A DNA stretch of 64,000 nt from Christiangramia salexigens (GTDB lineage Bacteria > Bacteroidota > Bacteroidia > Flavobacteriales > Flavobacteriaceae). Made by a program: the position numbers and the translations under genes. Shown piece by piece: positions 1-9,512 of the stretch (the stretch's first letter is position 1; each line of letters begins with the position of its first letter). The stretch lies in contig NZ_CP018153.1 of the NCBI RefSeq assembly GCF_001889005.1, forward strand, positions 2,914,890 to 2,978,889, read 5' to 3'. Below the pieces are notes generated by a model. That model saw only the letters and a list, made by a program, of their open reading frames with translations. It was not told where the DNA came from and did no database searches.

Positions 1-432
1 CACTTCCTGGTAATGAGGCTTTAATTCTTTGATATCTGCAAGTAGCTGTTCCAGATTTTGTTCTTTAATAAGCTTGTCTTCAATACTGGGAGTTTCATCG
101 GCGATCTCATACACCCGCTCTTCATTCTGCATGCTTGTTCGGGATCTAATGGAGGCATTTTTTTTTCGGATCTGATCTACATGGATATTTTTTGAAATCG
201 CAATGAGCCAGGTGCTAAACGAATAATTTTCATCAAAGGTTTCGATCCTGTTAAAAGCTTTGGAAAAGGTTTGAATCGTAATATCTTCAGATTCATACTC
301 GTTTCTGGTCTTTTTAAATTGAAAACCATAAACGTCATTCCAAAAACTGTCAAGTAAATAATTGAAAGCAGACTGACTGCCTTTTTTGGCTTCCCTTATT
401 TTTTGTAAAAGTTGCTCGGGATTTATTTCCAA
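1..432 (-). CDS. ECF-type RNA polymerase sigma factor (partial, 3' end outside window)
   Basis: About 144 codons of a sigma-70 family protein run off the left edge. The visible part has the region 2 pattern: a helix with DVYGFQLKKTRNEYESEDI, then QTFSKAFNRIETFDENYSFSTWL and a following IAISKNIHVDQIRKK helix, which recognise the -10 element and bind core polymerase in this family. Region 4 (-35 recognition) would lie beyond position 1. No ATG fits; the best start is TTG at 432, overlapping the end of the upstream glycosyltransferase gene by 10 bases in another frame, so the two are probably translationally coupled. No anti-sigma gene is visible in this window. Confidence 0.85.
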   Translation of the reverse strand, partial: MEINPEQLLQKIREAKKGSQSAFNYLLDSFWNDVYGFQFKKTRNEYESEDITIQTFSKAFNRIETFDENYSFSTWLIAISKNIHVDQIRKKNASIRSRTSMQNEERVYEIADETPSIEDKLIKEQNLEQLLADIKELKPHYQEV

Positions 433-1529
433 TGCTTTGGTTTTGAAAAGAGGTTGGAGATAAAGATAACCAATTGCATAAATATTAAAAACACGTCCAG
501 AAAAGGAAATAGCCAGACAACATCGGTTTCACCTAATTTCCTTGCTGATTTGAAATATACGATTCCTTCTATAATAAGTTTAAATGCCAAAGCTCCAAGA
601 ACTACTTCCGGATAAACCTGTAGAAGAAGTAAAAGAGTGAATAAGATCCAGAACAGGATCCGAACCAGATAAAAACTGCTTAATAGAGCCTGGTGTATAG
701 GTTTGTATTCACCTGCTACCGAGATATGTCGTTTCTTCTGATGAAACCATTCTGAAAACTTCTTTTTTGGAATGCTTCGGGTAATCGAATCCTTGCTAAA
801 ACAGATGGCAGTATTAGAATTTGTAGCGGCTTCATTTACAAATAGGTCATCATCTCCAGATCTAAGATGTAAATGGCTAGCAAAGCCTTTAAGATCATAA
901 AATAATTTAGAAGTATAGGATAGATTTCTGCCTACACCCATATAAGGTGATCCCAGACGCGCATATGAAAAATACTGAATAGCCGTGAGCAGGGTTTCGA
1001 ATCTTATCAATTTATTTAAGAGTGAACCCGTATTTTTAAAATAGCCTCCATAGCCCAATACGATCGAAATATTTGGCTGAAAATTGGAAGACATTTCCGT
1101 GATCCAGTTTTTAGATTGAGGAACACAGTCGGCATCTGTAAACAATAAATGTTGATTTTTTGCCTTTTTTATCCCCAGGGTAAGAGCATATTTTTTATTG
1201 GCCCAAAAGGCTTCATTATTTTGTACATCCACCATTTTTACCCGTGGGTCACTGTCTCTAAATTCTTCGATGACTTCACCTGTGTTATCGGCTGAGGCAT
1301 CATTAATAACGATGACTTCAAAATCGGGATAATCCTGATCAAGAATAGCTGGTAAAAAGTTTTTTAGATTTTCCGCTTCATTTTTAGCGCAAATAATGAT
1401 AGAAACCGGAAATTTTTGAGGAAAAGACTGCTTAGGTGCCGCAGTAGCAAATGAGAAAAAGGAGAAAAAATAGATGAGGTTAACTAAGGTGAATAACAGG
1501 AATAATCCTAATAAAATAGTTCCCATCAA
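423..1529 (-). CDS. Membrane-anchored family 2 glycosyltransferase
   Basis: A 368-residue GT2-type glycosyltransferase. An N-terminal membrane segment (residues 5-30) precedes the GT-A domain: PVSIIICAKNEAENL at 41-55 is the nucleotide-sugar binding strand, VINDASADNT around 74-83 is the typical second motif, and TDADC (131-135) is the metal-binding DXD. QKKRHIS near residue 265 may be the acceptor-side motif. Hydrophobic stretches from about 288 to 355 anchor the C-terminus. Family knowledge suggests transfer of an activated sugar to a lipid or polysaccharide at the inner membrane; the substrate cannot be read. It follows a small membrane protein by 5 bases and overlaps the ECF sigma gene. 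Confidence 0.88.
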   Translation of the reverse strand: MMGTILLGLFLLFTLVNLIYFFSFFSFATAAPKQSFPQKFPVSIIICAKNEAENLKNFLPAILDQDYPDFEVIVINDASADNTGEVIEEFRDSDPRVKMVDVQNNEAFWANKKYALTLGIKKAKNQHLLFTDADCVPQSKNWITEMSSNFQPNISIVLGYGGYFKNTGSLLNKLIRFETLLTAIQYFSYARLGSPYMGVGRNLSYTSKLFYDLKGFASHLHLRSGDDDLFVNEAATNSNTAICFSKDSITRSIPKKKFSEWFHQKKRHISVAGEYKPIHQALLSSFYLVRILFWILFTLLLLLQVYPEVVLGALAFKLIIEGIVYFKSARKLGETDVVWLFPFLDVFLIFMQLVIFISNLFSKPKHWK

Positions 1530-1534
1530 TTAGA

Positions 1535-1738
1535 TTAGGCCTTAGAAGTTTCGGAACAATTCTCTATTTCGTCGGGTAATTTACCGCAAAAGCTACAAGG
1601 CTCTCCAGATTTGTTTAAATATGGATTTTGACTCGCACATGTTCCGGCGAACTTACCATCTTTCTTGCCCCATATTTTGATCGCTATACCTGCAAATGCA
1701 AGCCCCAGCAAAATAATACTAATTATTAATACTTTCAT
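1535..1738 (-). CDS. Small membrane protein with Cys-rich tail
   Basis: A 67-residue protein with one N-terminal hydrophobic helix (residues 2-23), then a polar tail with four cysteines, three of them in CASQNPYLNKSGEPCSFCGK (residues 34-53), and a final NCSE. The CxFC spacing could bind a metal or form disulfides; that is inference. I do not recognise an assigned function, though similar short proteins are common in Flavobacteriaceae. It is the first gene of an apparent operon with the glycosyltransferase (5-base gap) and ECF sigma gene. A TATTTTTG promoter box lies at 1764-1757 on this strand, 18 bases before the ATG. Confidence 0.7.
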   Translation of the reverse strand: MKVLIISIILLGLAFAGIAIKIWGKKDGKFAGTCASQNPYLNKSGEPCSFCGKLPDEIENCSETSKA

Positions 1739-1903
1739 TTTTCTGAAATTCTACTGCAAAAATAACAATAAAAACGACCATGTGAAAACCACGATCGTCA
1801 TTAGTATAATATTTACACTATTTAACTTAACTTTAGTTGTAAAAGCTGTTTTAAGTCTCTTTTGCTCAATACCTTGCATAGTTAATTAACAAAAACTGCA
1901 ATT

Positions 1904-2524
1904 ATGAAAATTAAAATGTTTATTACAATGTTTGCGCTATTCGCAATCGTACTTACTTCTTGTGAAGACAATAAGAAAAAGGAACAGGAAGAAAACGAAA
2001 GAATTGAGCAAATGGAAGCCGAAAGAGAGGCTCAAATGCAGGCTGAAAAAGAGAAAATGGAGCGTGAAGCTAATAGTATAGCTGCTAAGGCAATGGAGAC
2101 AGATACCTTGAGTACTTTGGTTTCTGCGCTTGAATCTGCAGATATGGCCGAAATGTTTATGGTAAAGGAAGGTCCGTTTACTGTATTTGCACCTAATAAT
2201 GCTGCTTTTGATAAGGTAGATGATGCAACTCTTGAAAGTCTAATGAAAAAAGAAAATCAAGATAAGTTAGGTGAGTTATTGAAGTATCACGTTGTACAAG
2301 GTGAGATTACTTCTGAAAAATTAGTTGGACTTATCAATGATAATGATGGTAAATATACTTTCTCTACCGTAGTTGGAGCAGATCTAACTGCCAGTCTTGA
2401 TGGTGAAAAAGTAATCCTTACAGATGAGGCAGGAAATAAGGTGACTGTTGTACAGGCCGATGTTGACGCTTCAAACGGAGTAGTTCATATTATTGATGGA
2501 GTAGTTATGAGAAAAGCCTCATAA
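1904..2524 (+). CDS. Fasciclin (FAS1) domain lipoprotein
   Basis: A 206-residue protein with a lipoprotein signal ending in LTSC (Cys20). Residues 23-64 are rich in Glu, Lys and Gln and should form a coiled coil. A single FAS1 domain follows (about 68-204), shown by TLSTLVSALE, GPFTVFAPNNAAFDKV, LLKYHVVQGEI and the ending NGVVHIIDGVVM. FAS1 domains mediate adhesion or protein-protein contacts; here the protein is probably anchored in the envelope. It is monocistronic and closed by the hairpin at 2549-2584. The preceding 165 bases hold no other gene. Confidence 0.93.
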   Translation: MKIKMFITMFALFAIVLTSCEDNKKKEQEENERIEQMEAEREAQMQAEKEKMEREANSIAAKAMETDTLSTLVSALESADMAEMFMVKEGPFTVFAPNNAAFDKVDDATLESLMKKENQDKLGELLKYHVVQGEITSEKLVGLINDNDGKYTFSTVVGADLTASLDGEKVILTDEAGNKVTVVQADVDASNGVVHIIDGVVMRKAS

Positions 2525-2548
2525 TTCTTAAATAAATACATTTAATAA

Positions 2549-2584
2549 AAAAAGGGAATCAGTTTTGAATTGATTCCCTTTTTT
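2549..2584. terminator. Bidirectional rho-independent terminator
   Basis: Arms AAAGGGAATCA and TGATTCCCTTT enclose a 9-base loop and are flanked by A-run and T-run, so the hairpin can end both the fasciclin gene (+) and murB (-), which converge here. Confidence 0.85.
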
Positions 2585-2587
2585 GAA

Positions 2588-3601
2588 TTAGATGATATTC
2601 ACTTCAGGTTCTAAAGGGATCCCAAATTTTTCATGAACAGTAGCCTGAACTTTGTGGGCCAGATCAAGAATATCTTTTCCTGTTGCTTCTCCATAATTTA
2701 CCAGAACCAATGCTTGATTCTTATGGACTCCGGCGTCTCCCTCGCGATAGGCTTTTAAACCTGCCTTGTCTATTAGCCATCCAGCAGGGACTTTTAGCAG
2801 CTCTGTAGAGACTTGATATGAGGGCATTTCAGGGTATTCAAGTTTAAGTTTTTCAAACTGATCCCGCCCTATCACAGGGTTTTTAAAGAAACTTCCGCTG
2901 TTTCCTAATTCTTTCGGGTCTGGCAGTTTAGATTGTCTTATTCTGATTACCGCATCAGAAATATCTTTAATACCGGGCTTCTCTATCTTTTGCTTTTCCA
3001 ATTCCACATTAATAGAGCCGTACTCCGTATGAAGTGAATGGTCCTTTTTAGTTAATTTGAAATTAACTGAAGTGATGATGTATCTTCCCTTCAGGGAATT
3101 CTTGAAAATGGAATTTCGATAACCAAATTCACAATCTTCAAGTTTAAACTCTTTTTCTTCAAGAGTTTGCACATTCATCGCCTTGCAGCTGCTAAAAACA
3201 TCTTTAAGTTCCACCCCATAAGCGCCAATATTCTGAATGGGTGCCGTACCAACATTCCCTGGAATAAGCGAAAGGTTCTCAAGACCACCGTAATTATTAT
3301 CCAGCGCCCACAGTACAAATTCATGCCAGTTTTCACCAGCCTTGGCCTGTATAATTACCTCATCGTCGTTTTGAGAAATTATCTGTTTACCCTTAAGGCC
3401 AATATGGATAACCGTTTTGCGAATGTCCTTGGTTAATAGCATGTTGCTTCCACCACCAAGCACAAATATTTCTGCTGCATAGGTCTTTCGCAAAATACTT
3501 CTCAGTTCTTCGGTATTCTTAACCGAAATAAAACGTTCTGCCTTAGCGTCTATGCCAAAGCTATTGTACTGTTTTAGAGAAAAATTTTGCTGGATCTGCA
3601 T
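2588..3601 (-). CDS. murB: UDP-N-acetylenolpyruvoylglucosamine reductase MurB
   Basis: 337 residues. MurB reduces UDP-GlcNAc-enolpyruvate to UDP-MurNAc with NADPH and FAD, a cytosolic step of peptidoglycan synthesis. Visible motifs: YNSFGIDAKAE near the start, the FAD-binding LGGGSNML, SLIPGNVGTAPIQNIGAYG, the RNSIFKN segment and GNSGSFFKNP, which holds the catalytic serine, then PAGWLID and HKNQALVLVN near the end. This is the longer E. coli-like type I arrangement. Its ATG overlaps the stop codon of the aminotransferase gene as TAATG, suggesting translational coupling. Confidence 0.97.
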   Translation of the reverse strand: MQIQQNFSLKQYNSFGIDAKAERFISVKNTEELRSILRKTYAAEIFVLGGGSNMLLTKDIRKTVIHIGLKGKQIISQNDDEVIIQAKAGENWHEFVLWALDNNYGGLENLSLIPGNVGTAPIQNIGAYGVELKDVFSSCKAMNVQTLEEKEFKLEDCEFGYRNSIFKNSLKGRYIITSVNFKLTKKDHSLHTEYGSINVELEKQKIEKPGIKDISDAVIRIRQSKLPDPKELGNSGSFFKNPVIGRDQFEKLKLEYPEMPSYQVSTELLKVPAGWLIDKAGLKAYREGDAGVHKNQALVLVNYGEATGKDILDLAHKVQATVHEKFGIPLEPEVNII

Positions 3602-4797
3602 TAATTCTGAAGCTTATATTCTTTCAGGGCTTTTTCAAGAATTACGATAGCTCTTTCAAGATTTTCTTTTTTCAGGACATATGCAATCCTAACCTGATTT
3701 TTACCGGTGTTTGGTGTAGAATAGAAACCTGCTGCTGGAGCTACCATGATAGTTTCGTTGTTGTCATCGAAACTTTCAAGAAGCCATCTTGCAAAATCGT
3801 CGGCATCTTCTACCGGTAGTTCTGCGATGCAATAAAATGCTCCTTTTGGTTTTGCAACTTTAACACCTTCAATCTTTTCAAGTCCTTCCACTAGCAAATT
3901 TCTGCGGTAAGAGTATTCTTCTATTACTTCATCGAAATATTCCTGTGGAGTGTCAAGAGCTGCTTCGCTGGCGATCTGTGCAAAAGTTGGCGGACTAAGT
4001 CTTGCCTGAGCGAATTTCATAGCCGTTGCCATTACTTCTTTATTTTTTGATGCAAGGCAACCAATTCTCGCACCGCACATGCTGTAACGCTTGGAAACTG
4101 AATCTACCATAATGGCATTTTCGGCTATTTCTGGAAGGCTCATTATAGAATGGTGGGTAGCGCCATCATATGCAAATTCTCTGTATACTTCATCAGCAAC
4201 AATAAACAGATCATGCTTTAATGCAAGGTCGGCTAATTGTTTTACTTCTTCCTTGGTGTATAGATATCCGGTTGGGTTCCCCGGATTACATATAAGAATT
4301 GCTTTGGTCTTTTCAGATATTAGTTTTTCGAATTCTGAAATAGGAGGTAAGGCAAATCCATTATCTATACTTGCCTTAATAGGCTTGATGTTTACACCAG
4401 AAGCCGTTGCAAATCCATTATAGTTAGCATAAAAAGGTTCGGGGATGATTACCTCATCTCCTGGGTCGGTAATGCTTCCCATTGCAAATAGCAAGGCTTC
4501 AGAACCACCAGTGGTAATAATGATATCGTCCTTTTCAACAGGAATTGAAGAGTTTTGATAATATTTAGCCAGTTTTTCCCTGTAGCTTTCAAATCCAGCC
4601 GAGTGGCTATAAGATAGTACAGAAATATCGTGATTTTTAACCGCATTTAAAGCTCCTTCCGGAGTTTTAATGTCGGGCTGACCAATATTTAACTGATATA
4701 TTTTTTTCCCCTTTTTCGTTGCAGCTTCAGCAAAAGGAACGAGTTTTCTTATCGGAGATTCAGGCATTTGCAGCCCTTTATTTGAAATCTTAGGCAT
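3601..4797 (-). CDS. Class I/II pyridoxal-phosphate aminotransferase (AspAT-like)
   Basis: 398 residues from the ATG at 4797, which gives MPKISNKGLQMPESPIRKL. An in-frame ATG at 4845 would add 16 residues, but a TAATTTTG promoter box at 4832-4825 lies downstream of it, so the shorter start is favoured. Fold-type I motifs: NIGQPDI, TTGGSEALLFAMG, CNPGNPTGYLY (substrate-side Asn), ADEVYREF, and SVSKRYSMCGARIG with the Schiff-base lysine at about residue 236. It probably transfers an amino group between aspartate or another amino acid and 2-oxoglutarate; the exact substrate is not readable. Co-transcribed with murB through a one-base overlap. Confidence 0.92.
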   Translation of the reverse strand: MPKISNKGLQMPESPIRKLVPFAEAATKKGKKIYQLNIGQPDIKTPEGALNAVKNHDISVLSYSHSAGFESYREKLAKYYQNSSIPVEKDDIIITTGGSEALLFAMGSITDPGDEVIIPEPFYANYNGFATASGVNIKPIKASIDNGFALPPISEFEKLISEKTKAILICNPGNPTGYLYTKEEVKQLADLALKHDLFIVADEVYREFAYDGATHHSIMSLPEIAENAIMVDSVSKRYSMCGARIGCLASKNKEVMATAMKFAQARLSPPTFAQIASEAALDTPQEYFDEVIEEYSYRRNLLVEGLEKIEGVKVAKPKGAFYCIAELPVEDADDFARWLLESFDDNNETIMVAPAAGFYSTPNTGKNQVRIAYVLKKENLERAIVILEKALKEYKLQN

Positions 4798-4824
4798 AGC
4801 TTTTTGTTTGTGAGTGCAAAATTG

Positions 4825-4832
4825 CAAAATTA
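4825..4832 (-). promoter_or_regulatory. Promoter -7 box of the aminotransferase-murB operon
   Basis: TAATTTTG on the minus strand matches the Bacteroidota TAnnTTTG box and ends 27 bases before the chosen ATG at 4797. It excludes the longer upstream start. Confidence 0.6.
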
Positions 4833-4889
4833 TGACATTAATCAATAATTATAAGAGGGATTTATAGCCTAATTTTCGTAAATTAAGAT

Positions 4890-6236
4890 ATGTTGTGGTC
4901 TAAGTGGAGAATAGTGTTCCTTTTGACTTTTATCAGCATTTTTAATTTTTCCGAAAGTTTTTCTCAAAATGTATTTGATATCGAAAATGAAAAGGGTGAG
5001 TACAGGCAAAAATTTGAGCTGGTTAATGGTCTTGTAATCATTCCCGTTGAAGTGAATGGTAGGGAATTGTCATTTTTACTTGATACAGGCGTAGATTCTA
5101 CAATTTTATTCAGTTTTGCTGAAGAAGATTCTATACAGCTAAAGAACCCAAGCGTGATCTACCTTAAAGGGCTTGGTGAAGGAGAGCCTCTTCGGGCTCT
5201 AAAGTCTACACATAACACAATAAAGATGGGAGATGTTATTGGTCGTAACCAGAGTATTTATATTCTGGAAGGGGGAGTGCTTAATATTTCGAACAGGTTA
5301 GGGGTCGCGATAAATGGAATTATTGGATATGAGTTCTTTAAGGATTTTGTAGTAAAATTTAATTATGACCGGGAGGTCATGGATATATACCAAAATTGGC
5401 GATATGATTATAAAAAATGTAAAAGGTGTGTTGAGCTTCCTTTAAGTTTTTATAAGAATAAACCTTATATAAGTGTAGAAATAGAGCTTGAAAATTCAGC
5501 CCCTCAAATGGTAAATATGCTCCTGGACAGCGGTTCGGGAGATGCGGTTTGGCTATTGGAAAATCCTGAGAAAAATATAAATATTCCAAATGAATCTTTT
5601 AATGATTTTCTTGGGTTTGGAATTAGCGGTAGTGTTTATGGACAACGTAGCCGAATAAATAAATTATCTGTTGGGAAATTTGATTTAAACCAAGTCACGG
5701 TTAGTTTTCCTGACAGTCTGTACACTCAGAATACTGAAACTGATGAATACAGGGATGGGAGTATCGGTTCCCAGGTCTTAGAAAGATTTCATTCAATTTT
5801 TGATTATAGTCGAAGGAAGTTGATCTTAAAACCGAATAGGAATTTTAGGAAAGCTTTTGAATATAATATGAGTGGAGTGGTCCTGGAGCATAGTGGTTAT
5901 AATATTGTAAAATCGGAAAATATCAATAGCATCCCATTCGAACTTGAATCTGATAACGGAGATGCGTTAACCCTATATCAAAGTAAAAGGCAGGTAGAAT
6001 ATGTGTTGGAGGCAAGTTATTCTGTAGCAGAAATCAGACCTGGTTCTCCTGCCGAGATCGCAGGATTAAAGGTAGGAGATGAAATTTTAAGATTAAATCG
6101 CAGGCCGGTTTATAAATATAATCTGCAAAAGCTCGCTCAAATATTTTCCTCTAAGGAAGGTAAAAGGATAAAACTGGAAATAATGAGGGGCGAGATATTT
6201 ATGGAAATCGAGTTTAAGCTAAAAAGGATCCTATAA
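4890..6236 (+). CDS. Secreted retropepsin-like aspartic protease with PDZ domain
   Basis: 448 residues with an N-terminal signal-like hydrophobic stretch (6-25). Two pepsin-type half motifs are seen: SFLLDTGVDSTILF (Asp65-Thr-Gly) and NMLLDSGSGDAVWL (Asp213-Ser-Gly), so one chain carries two potential catalytic aspartates, as in a fused retropepsin dimer. A C-terminal PDZ domain (about 370-445) shows AEIRPGSPAEIAGLKVGDEI. Probably periplasmic or exported. The domain pair is known in Bacteroidota proteins of mostly unknown substrate. It stands alone between a divergent aminotransferase operon and a convergent DUF1573 gene. Confidence 0.88.
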   Translation: MLWSKWRIVFLLTFISIFNFSESFSQNVFDIENEKGEYRQKFELVNGLVIIPVEVNGRELSFLLDTGVDSTILFSFAEEDSIQLKNPSVIYLKGLGEGEPLRALKSTHNTIKMGDVIGRNQSIYILEGGVLNISNRLGVAINGIIGYEFFKDFVVKFNYDREVMDIYQNWRYDYKKCKRCVELPLSFYKNKPYISVEIELENSAPQMVNMLLDSGSGDAVWLLENPEKNINIPNESFNDFLGFGISGSVYGQRSRINKLSVGKFDLNQVTVSFPDSLYTQNTETDEYRDGSIGSQVLERFHSIFDYSRRKLILKPNRNFRKAFEYNMSGVVLEHSGYNIVKSENINSIPFELESDNGDALTLYQSKRQVEYVLEASYSVAEIRPGSPAEIAGLKVGDEILRLNRRPVYKYNLQKLAQIFSSKEGKRIKLEIMRGEIFMEIEFKLKRIL

Positions 6237-6237
6237 A

Positions 6238-6265
6238 AAAAACCTTCCCGTTTGGGAAGGTTTTC
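6238..6265. terminator. Bidirectional rho-independent terminator
   Basis: AAACCTTCCC and GGGAAGGTTT arms with a 3-4 base loop, flanked by A8 on the left and T4 on the right. It can serve the retropepsin gene (+) and the DUF1573 gene (-). Confidence 0.85.
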
Positions 6266-6284
6266 TACCTTTTAATATGCTATT

Positions 6285-6671
6285 CTAACTATCGGTATCC
6301 TCTAAAACTGTGCCTTTAATTTTTAAAGCTTTTACAGGTTCTTCAGCATTGGAGTACACAGTCACGGTCTTTCTGATTGGTCCAAGACGTTTGGTGTCAT
6401 ATTTAACCTCGATCTCACCTGTTTTACCAGGCATAATTGGATTCTCAGGCTTTTTAGGAACGGTGCACCCGCATGTGGATCTAACATCCTCAATTACAAG
6501 TGGAGCGTCTCCGGTATTGGTGAACTGGAATACTCTCAATCCGTCACTACCTTTTTTTATCTCACCATAATCGATCGTTTCAGACTTAAATTCCATCTTT
6601 GCGACCTTCTGTGCCTGTGCAGTTGCCATACCGGCAACAACGAATATAGCAATGGCTATTATTTTTTTCAT
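6285..6671 (-). CDS. DUF1573 domain protein
   Basis: 128 residues from the ATG at 6671 (MKKIIAIAIFVVAG, a clear signal peptide ending near AQAQ). An ATG 36 bases further upstream is in frame but would bury the signal peptide. The body shows the DUF1573 pattern: IDYGEIKKGSDGLRVFQFTN, TGDAPLVIEDVRSTCGCTVP and GKTGEIEVKYDT, an immunoglobulin-like fold. The CGC motif is typical of the family. Exported; function unknown. A TAAATTTG box at 6684-6677 lies only 5 bases before the ATG, so the mRNA could be near-leaderless. Confidence 0.9.
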   Translation of the reverse strand: MKKIIAIAIFVVAGMATAQAQKVAKMEFKSETIDYGEIKKGSDGLRVFQFTNTGDAPLVIEDVRSTCGCTVPKKPENPIMPGKTGEIEVKYDTKRLGPIRKTVTVYSNAEEPVKALKIKGTVLEDTDS

Positions 6672-6771
6672 AATTTCAAATTTATAAGAGGATAAGTAAA
6701 TATACACTGAAATGCTTCAATTCTCAAAATTTTAATCATTTCAGTAGCTTTCATAATCCTTCATTAATAAT

Positions 6772-6779
6772 TACTTTTG
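6772..6779 (+). promoter_or_regulatory. Promoter -7 box of valS
   Basis: TACTTTTG, 27 bases before the ATG at 6807. A TTG codon that could extend the valS frame (6777) lies inside this box, which argues against that longer start. Confidence 0.55.
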
Positions 6780-6806
6780 CCATTATTTCAAAAATCAGAC
6801 CAACAA

Positions 6807-9437
6807 ATGGCAATTGCTTCACAATATAATGCAAAAAAAGTAGAGGATAAGTGGTACGACTACTGGATGAAGAATAATTATTTTCATTCGGAAGTAGATG
6901 AGAGAGAGCCTTATACAATTGTAATACCTCCGCCTAATGTAACAGGTGTGTTGCATATGGGGCATATGCTTAATAATACAATACAGGATGTTCTCGTGAG
7001 AAGAGCGCGCCTTAAAGGTTATAATGCTTGTTGGGTACCCGGGACAGATCATGCTTCCATTGCAACTGAGGCAAAGGTGGTGGCCAAGCTTAAAGCTGAG
7101 GGTATTGATAAAAGCGAGTTAAGTCGTGAGGAATTTCTACAACACGCCTGGGATTGGACACATAAGCATGGTGGTATTATCCTGCAACAGCTAAAGAAGC
7201 TAGGAGCTTCCTGTGATTGGGAACGTACCAAGTTTACCATGGACGATAAAATGTCTGAGTCAGTAATAAAGGTGTTTGTAGATCTTTATGAAAAAGGGCT
7301 TATTTATAGGGGTTACAGAATGGTTAACTGGGATCCTGAAGCGAAAACTACTTTATCTGATGAGGAGGTAAACCACGAAGAAAGAAACGGAAAATTATAT
7401 TATCTAAAATATAAAATTGAAGGTAGCGACGATTTTCTAACCATCGCTACAACCAGACCCGAAACTATTTTGGGTGATACGGCCATCTGCATAAACCCAA
7501 ATGACGAGAGATTTCATCATTTAAAAGGGAAAAAGGCTATTGTGCCTATTTGTAACAGAAGTATCCCAATCATTGAGGATGAGTATGTGGATATGGAATT
7601 TGGGACCGGTTGTTTAAAGGTAACTCCTGCTCATGACGAGAACGATAAGAATCTTGGAGATAAGCATGGTCTTGAAGTTATAGATATTTTTAATGATGAT
7701 GCGACATTAAATCATCATGGTTTGCATTATGAAGGTAAAGATCGATTCGTAGTTCGTGAAGAAATAGTAAAGGAGCTTGAAGAAGTAGAAAGCCTTTCTA
7801 AAATTGAAGATCACCTGAATAAGGTGGGAACCAGTGAACGTACAGGAGCTGTGATAGAACCTAAACTGAGCGATCAATGGTTTCTAAAGATGAAAGAAAT
7901 GGCTAAACCTGCATTGGAGGCTGTTATAGGTGATGATATTAATCTTGTTCCGGATAAATTCCTGAATACTTACCGTCATTGGATGGAAAATGTTCGTGAC
8001 TGGAATATATCCCGTCAATTATGGTGGGGACACCAGATCCCGGCTTATTATTACGGGAAGGAAAAAGATGAATTCGTAGTTGCCGAAAATGCTGAAGAAG
8101 CACTTGAGAAAGCACGTAAAGCTTCCGGAAATTCAGATCTTCAGGCTGGAGATCTTGTACAGGATAAAGATGCTTTGGATACCTGGTTCTCATCCTGGTT
8201 GTGGCCAATGAGTGTCTTCAACGGAATCTTAGAGCCTGAAAATAAAGAGATACAATATTATTATCCTACTAATGACCTGGTTACTGCTCCCGAAATTCTA
8301 TTCTTCTGGGTGGCTAGAATGATCATGGCGGGTTATGAATATCGTGGAGAGAGACCATTTAAGAATGTATATCTAACAGGGATCGTAAGGGATAAGCAGC
8401 GACGAAAAATGTCTAAATCCCTTGGAAACTCACCAGATCCTCTTGGTCTTATAGATCAGTATGGTGCTGATGGAGTTAGGGTAGGAATGCTTTTGAGTTC
8501 TCCTGCAGGAAATGACCTTATGTTTGATGAGGACCTTTGCAAACAGGGAAGCGGCTTTTCAAATAAAATATGGAATGCTTTCCGTCTTGTGAAAGGATGG
8601 GAAATTTCTGATGAAATCGCTCAACCGGAAACTGCAAAAATGGCGATCGAATGGTATGAGTCTAAATTCCAGAAGAGCATTAGAGAGATAGAAGATCATT
8701 ATTCAAAATACAGAATTAGTGATGCACTAATGTCTACGTATAAATTGATTTGGGATGATTACTGCAGTTGGTTCCTGGAAATGGTTAAACCTTCCTATGG
8801 AGAGCCAATAGATCGTAAAACTTTTGATGCGGTGATCGGGATACTTGAGGATAATCTTAAGATTTTACATCCTTTCATGCCATTTGTTACTGAAGAGATC
8901 TGGCAGGAAATTACCGAAAGGACTCCGGAAGAAGCTCTTATTGTTTCTAAATGGCCTGAGGAAAAAGATTTTAATGAAAAGCTCATTAAAGACTTTTCTC
9001 ATGCTGCCGAAGTGATTGCTGGCGTTAGAAAAATTAGAAAGGACAAGAATATTTCATTTAAGAATGAAATAGATCTTAGTGTGATGAATAATGAGAATAC
9101 TTCGGCCAACCTGGATCCAATCGTTTGCAAGATGGGTAATATTGCTCAGCTTAATTATGTGGATGCGGCTGTAGATGGAGCACTGTCCTTTAGAGTTAAA
9201 TCTAATGAATATTATATTCCTATTGCGGGAGCCATTGATGTTGAGGCTGAAAAGCTGAAAATAGAAGAGGAACTTGCATATACCGAAGGATTTTTGAAGT
9301 CTGTAGATAAGAAGCTTTCTAACGAAAGATTTGTGAATAACGCACCAGAGAAGGTTGTGGCAATTGAAAAGGCTAAGAAAGCTGATGCTGAAGCTAAAAT
9401 AGAGGCCTTGAAAAGTCGTTTGAGCAACTTGGGTTAA
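6807..9437 (+). CDS. valS: Valine--tRNA ligase
   Basis: 876 residues from ATG 6807 ([20 protein letters not shown]). Class I synthetase that charges tRNA-Val in the cytosol. Motifs: [15 protein letters not shown] with the HIGH-type HMGH at residues 50-53, [13 protein letters not shown], the CP1 editing region with [13 protein letters not shown], and KMSKS at 534-538. The C-terminal segment (about 800-876) is a coiled coil with [17 protein letters not shown], typical of ValRS. Full length, single gene, ended by the hairpin at 9460. Confidence 0.98.
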   Translation: MAIASQYNAKKVEDKWYDYWMKNNYFHSEVDEREPYTIVIPPPNVTGVLHMGHMLNNTIQDVLVRRARLKGYNACWVPGTDHASIATEAKVVAKLKAEGIDKSELSREEFLQHAWDWTHKHGGIILQQLKKLGASCDWERTKFTMDDKMSESVIKVFVDLYEKGLIYRGYRMVNWDPEAKTTLSDEEVNHEERNGKLYYLKYKIEGSDDFLTIATTRPETILGDTAICINPNDERFHHLKGKKAIVPICNRSIPIIEDEYVDMEFGTGCLKVTPAHDENDKNLGDKHGLEVIDIFNDDATLNHHGLHYEGKDRFVVREEIVKELEEVESLSKIEDHLNKVGTSERTGAVIEPKLSDQWFLKMKEMAKPALEAVIGDDINLVPDKFLNTYRHWMENVRDWNISRQLWWGHQIPAYYYGKEKDEFVVAENAEEALEKARKASGNSDLQAGDLVQDKDALDTWFSSWLWPMSVFNGILEPENKEIQYYYPTNDLVTAPEILFFWVARMIMAGYEYRGERPFKNVYLTGIVRDKQRRKMSKSLGNSPDPLGLIDQYGADGVRVGMLLSSPAGNDLMFDEDLCKQGSGFSNKIWNAFRLVKGWEISDEIAQPETAKMAIEWYESKFQKSIREIEDHYSKYRISDALMSTYKLIWDDYCSWFLEMVKPSYGEPIDRKTFDAVIGILEDNLKILHPFMPFVTEEIWQEITERTPEEALIVSKWPEEKDFNEKLIKDFSHAAEVIAGVRKIRKDKNISFKNEIDLSVMNNENTSANLDPIVCKMGNIAQLNYVDAAVDGALSFRVKSNEYYIPIAGAIDVEAEKLKIEEELAYTEGFLKSVDKKLSNERFVNNAPEKVVAIEKAKKADAEAKIEALKSRLSNLG

Positions 9438-9459
9438 TAATATATACTCAACTTATTAC

Positions 9460-9501
9460 AAAACTAAAAAAGGCGCTTTTAAAGCGCCTTTTTTAGTTTT
9501 T
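9460..9501. terminator. Bidirectional rho-independent terminator
   Basis: A long, nearly perfect hairpin: AAAACTAAAAAAGGCGC pairs with GCGCCTTTTTTAGTTTT. It separates valS (+) from the acyl-CoA-binding protein gene (-). Confidence 0.88.
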
Positions 9502-9512
9502 GATCATTATCA

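Noticed and set aside
4843..4845. Upstream ATG for the aminotransferase
   Set aside because: Lies upstream of the promoter box and adds 16 residues not expected at the N-terminus of this family.
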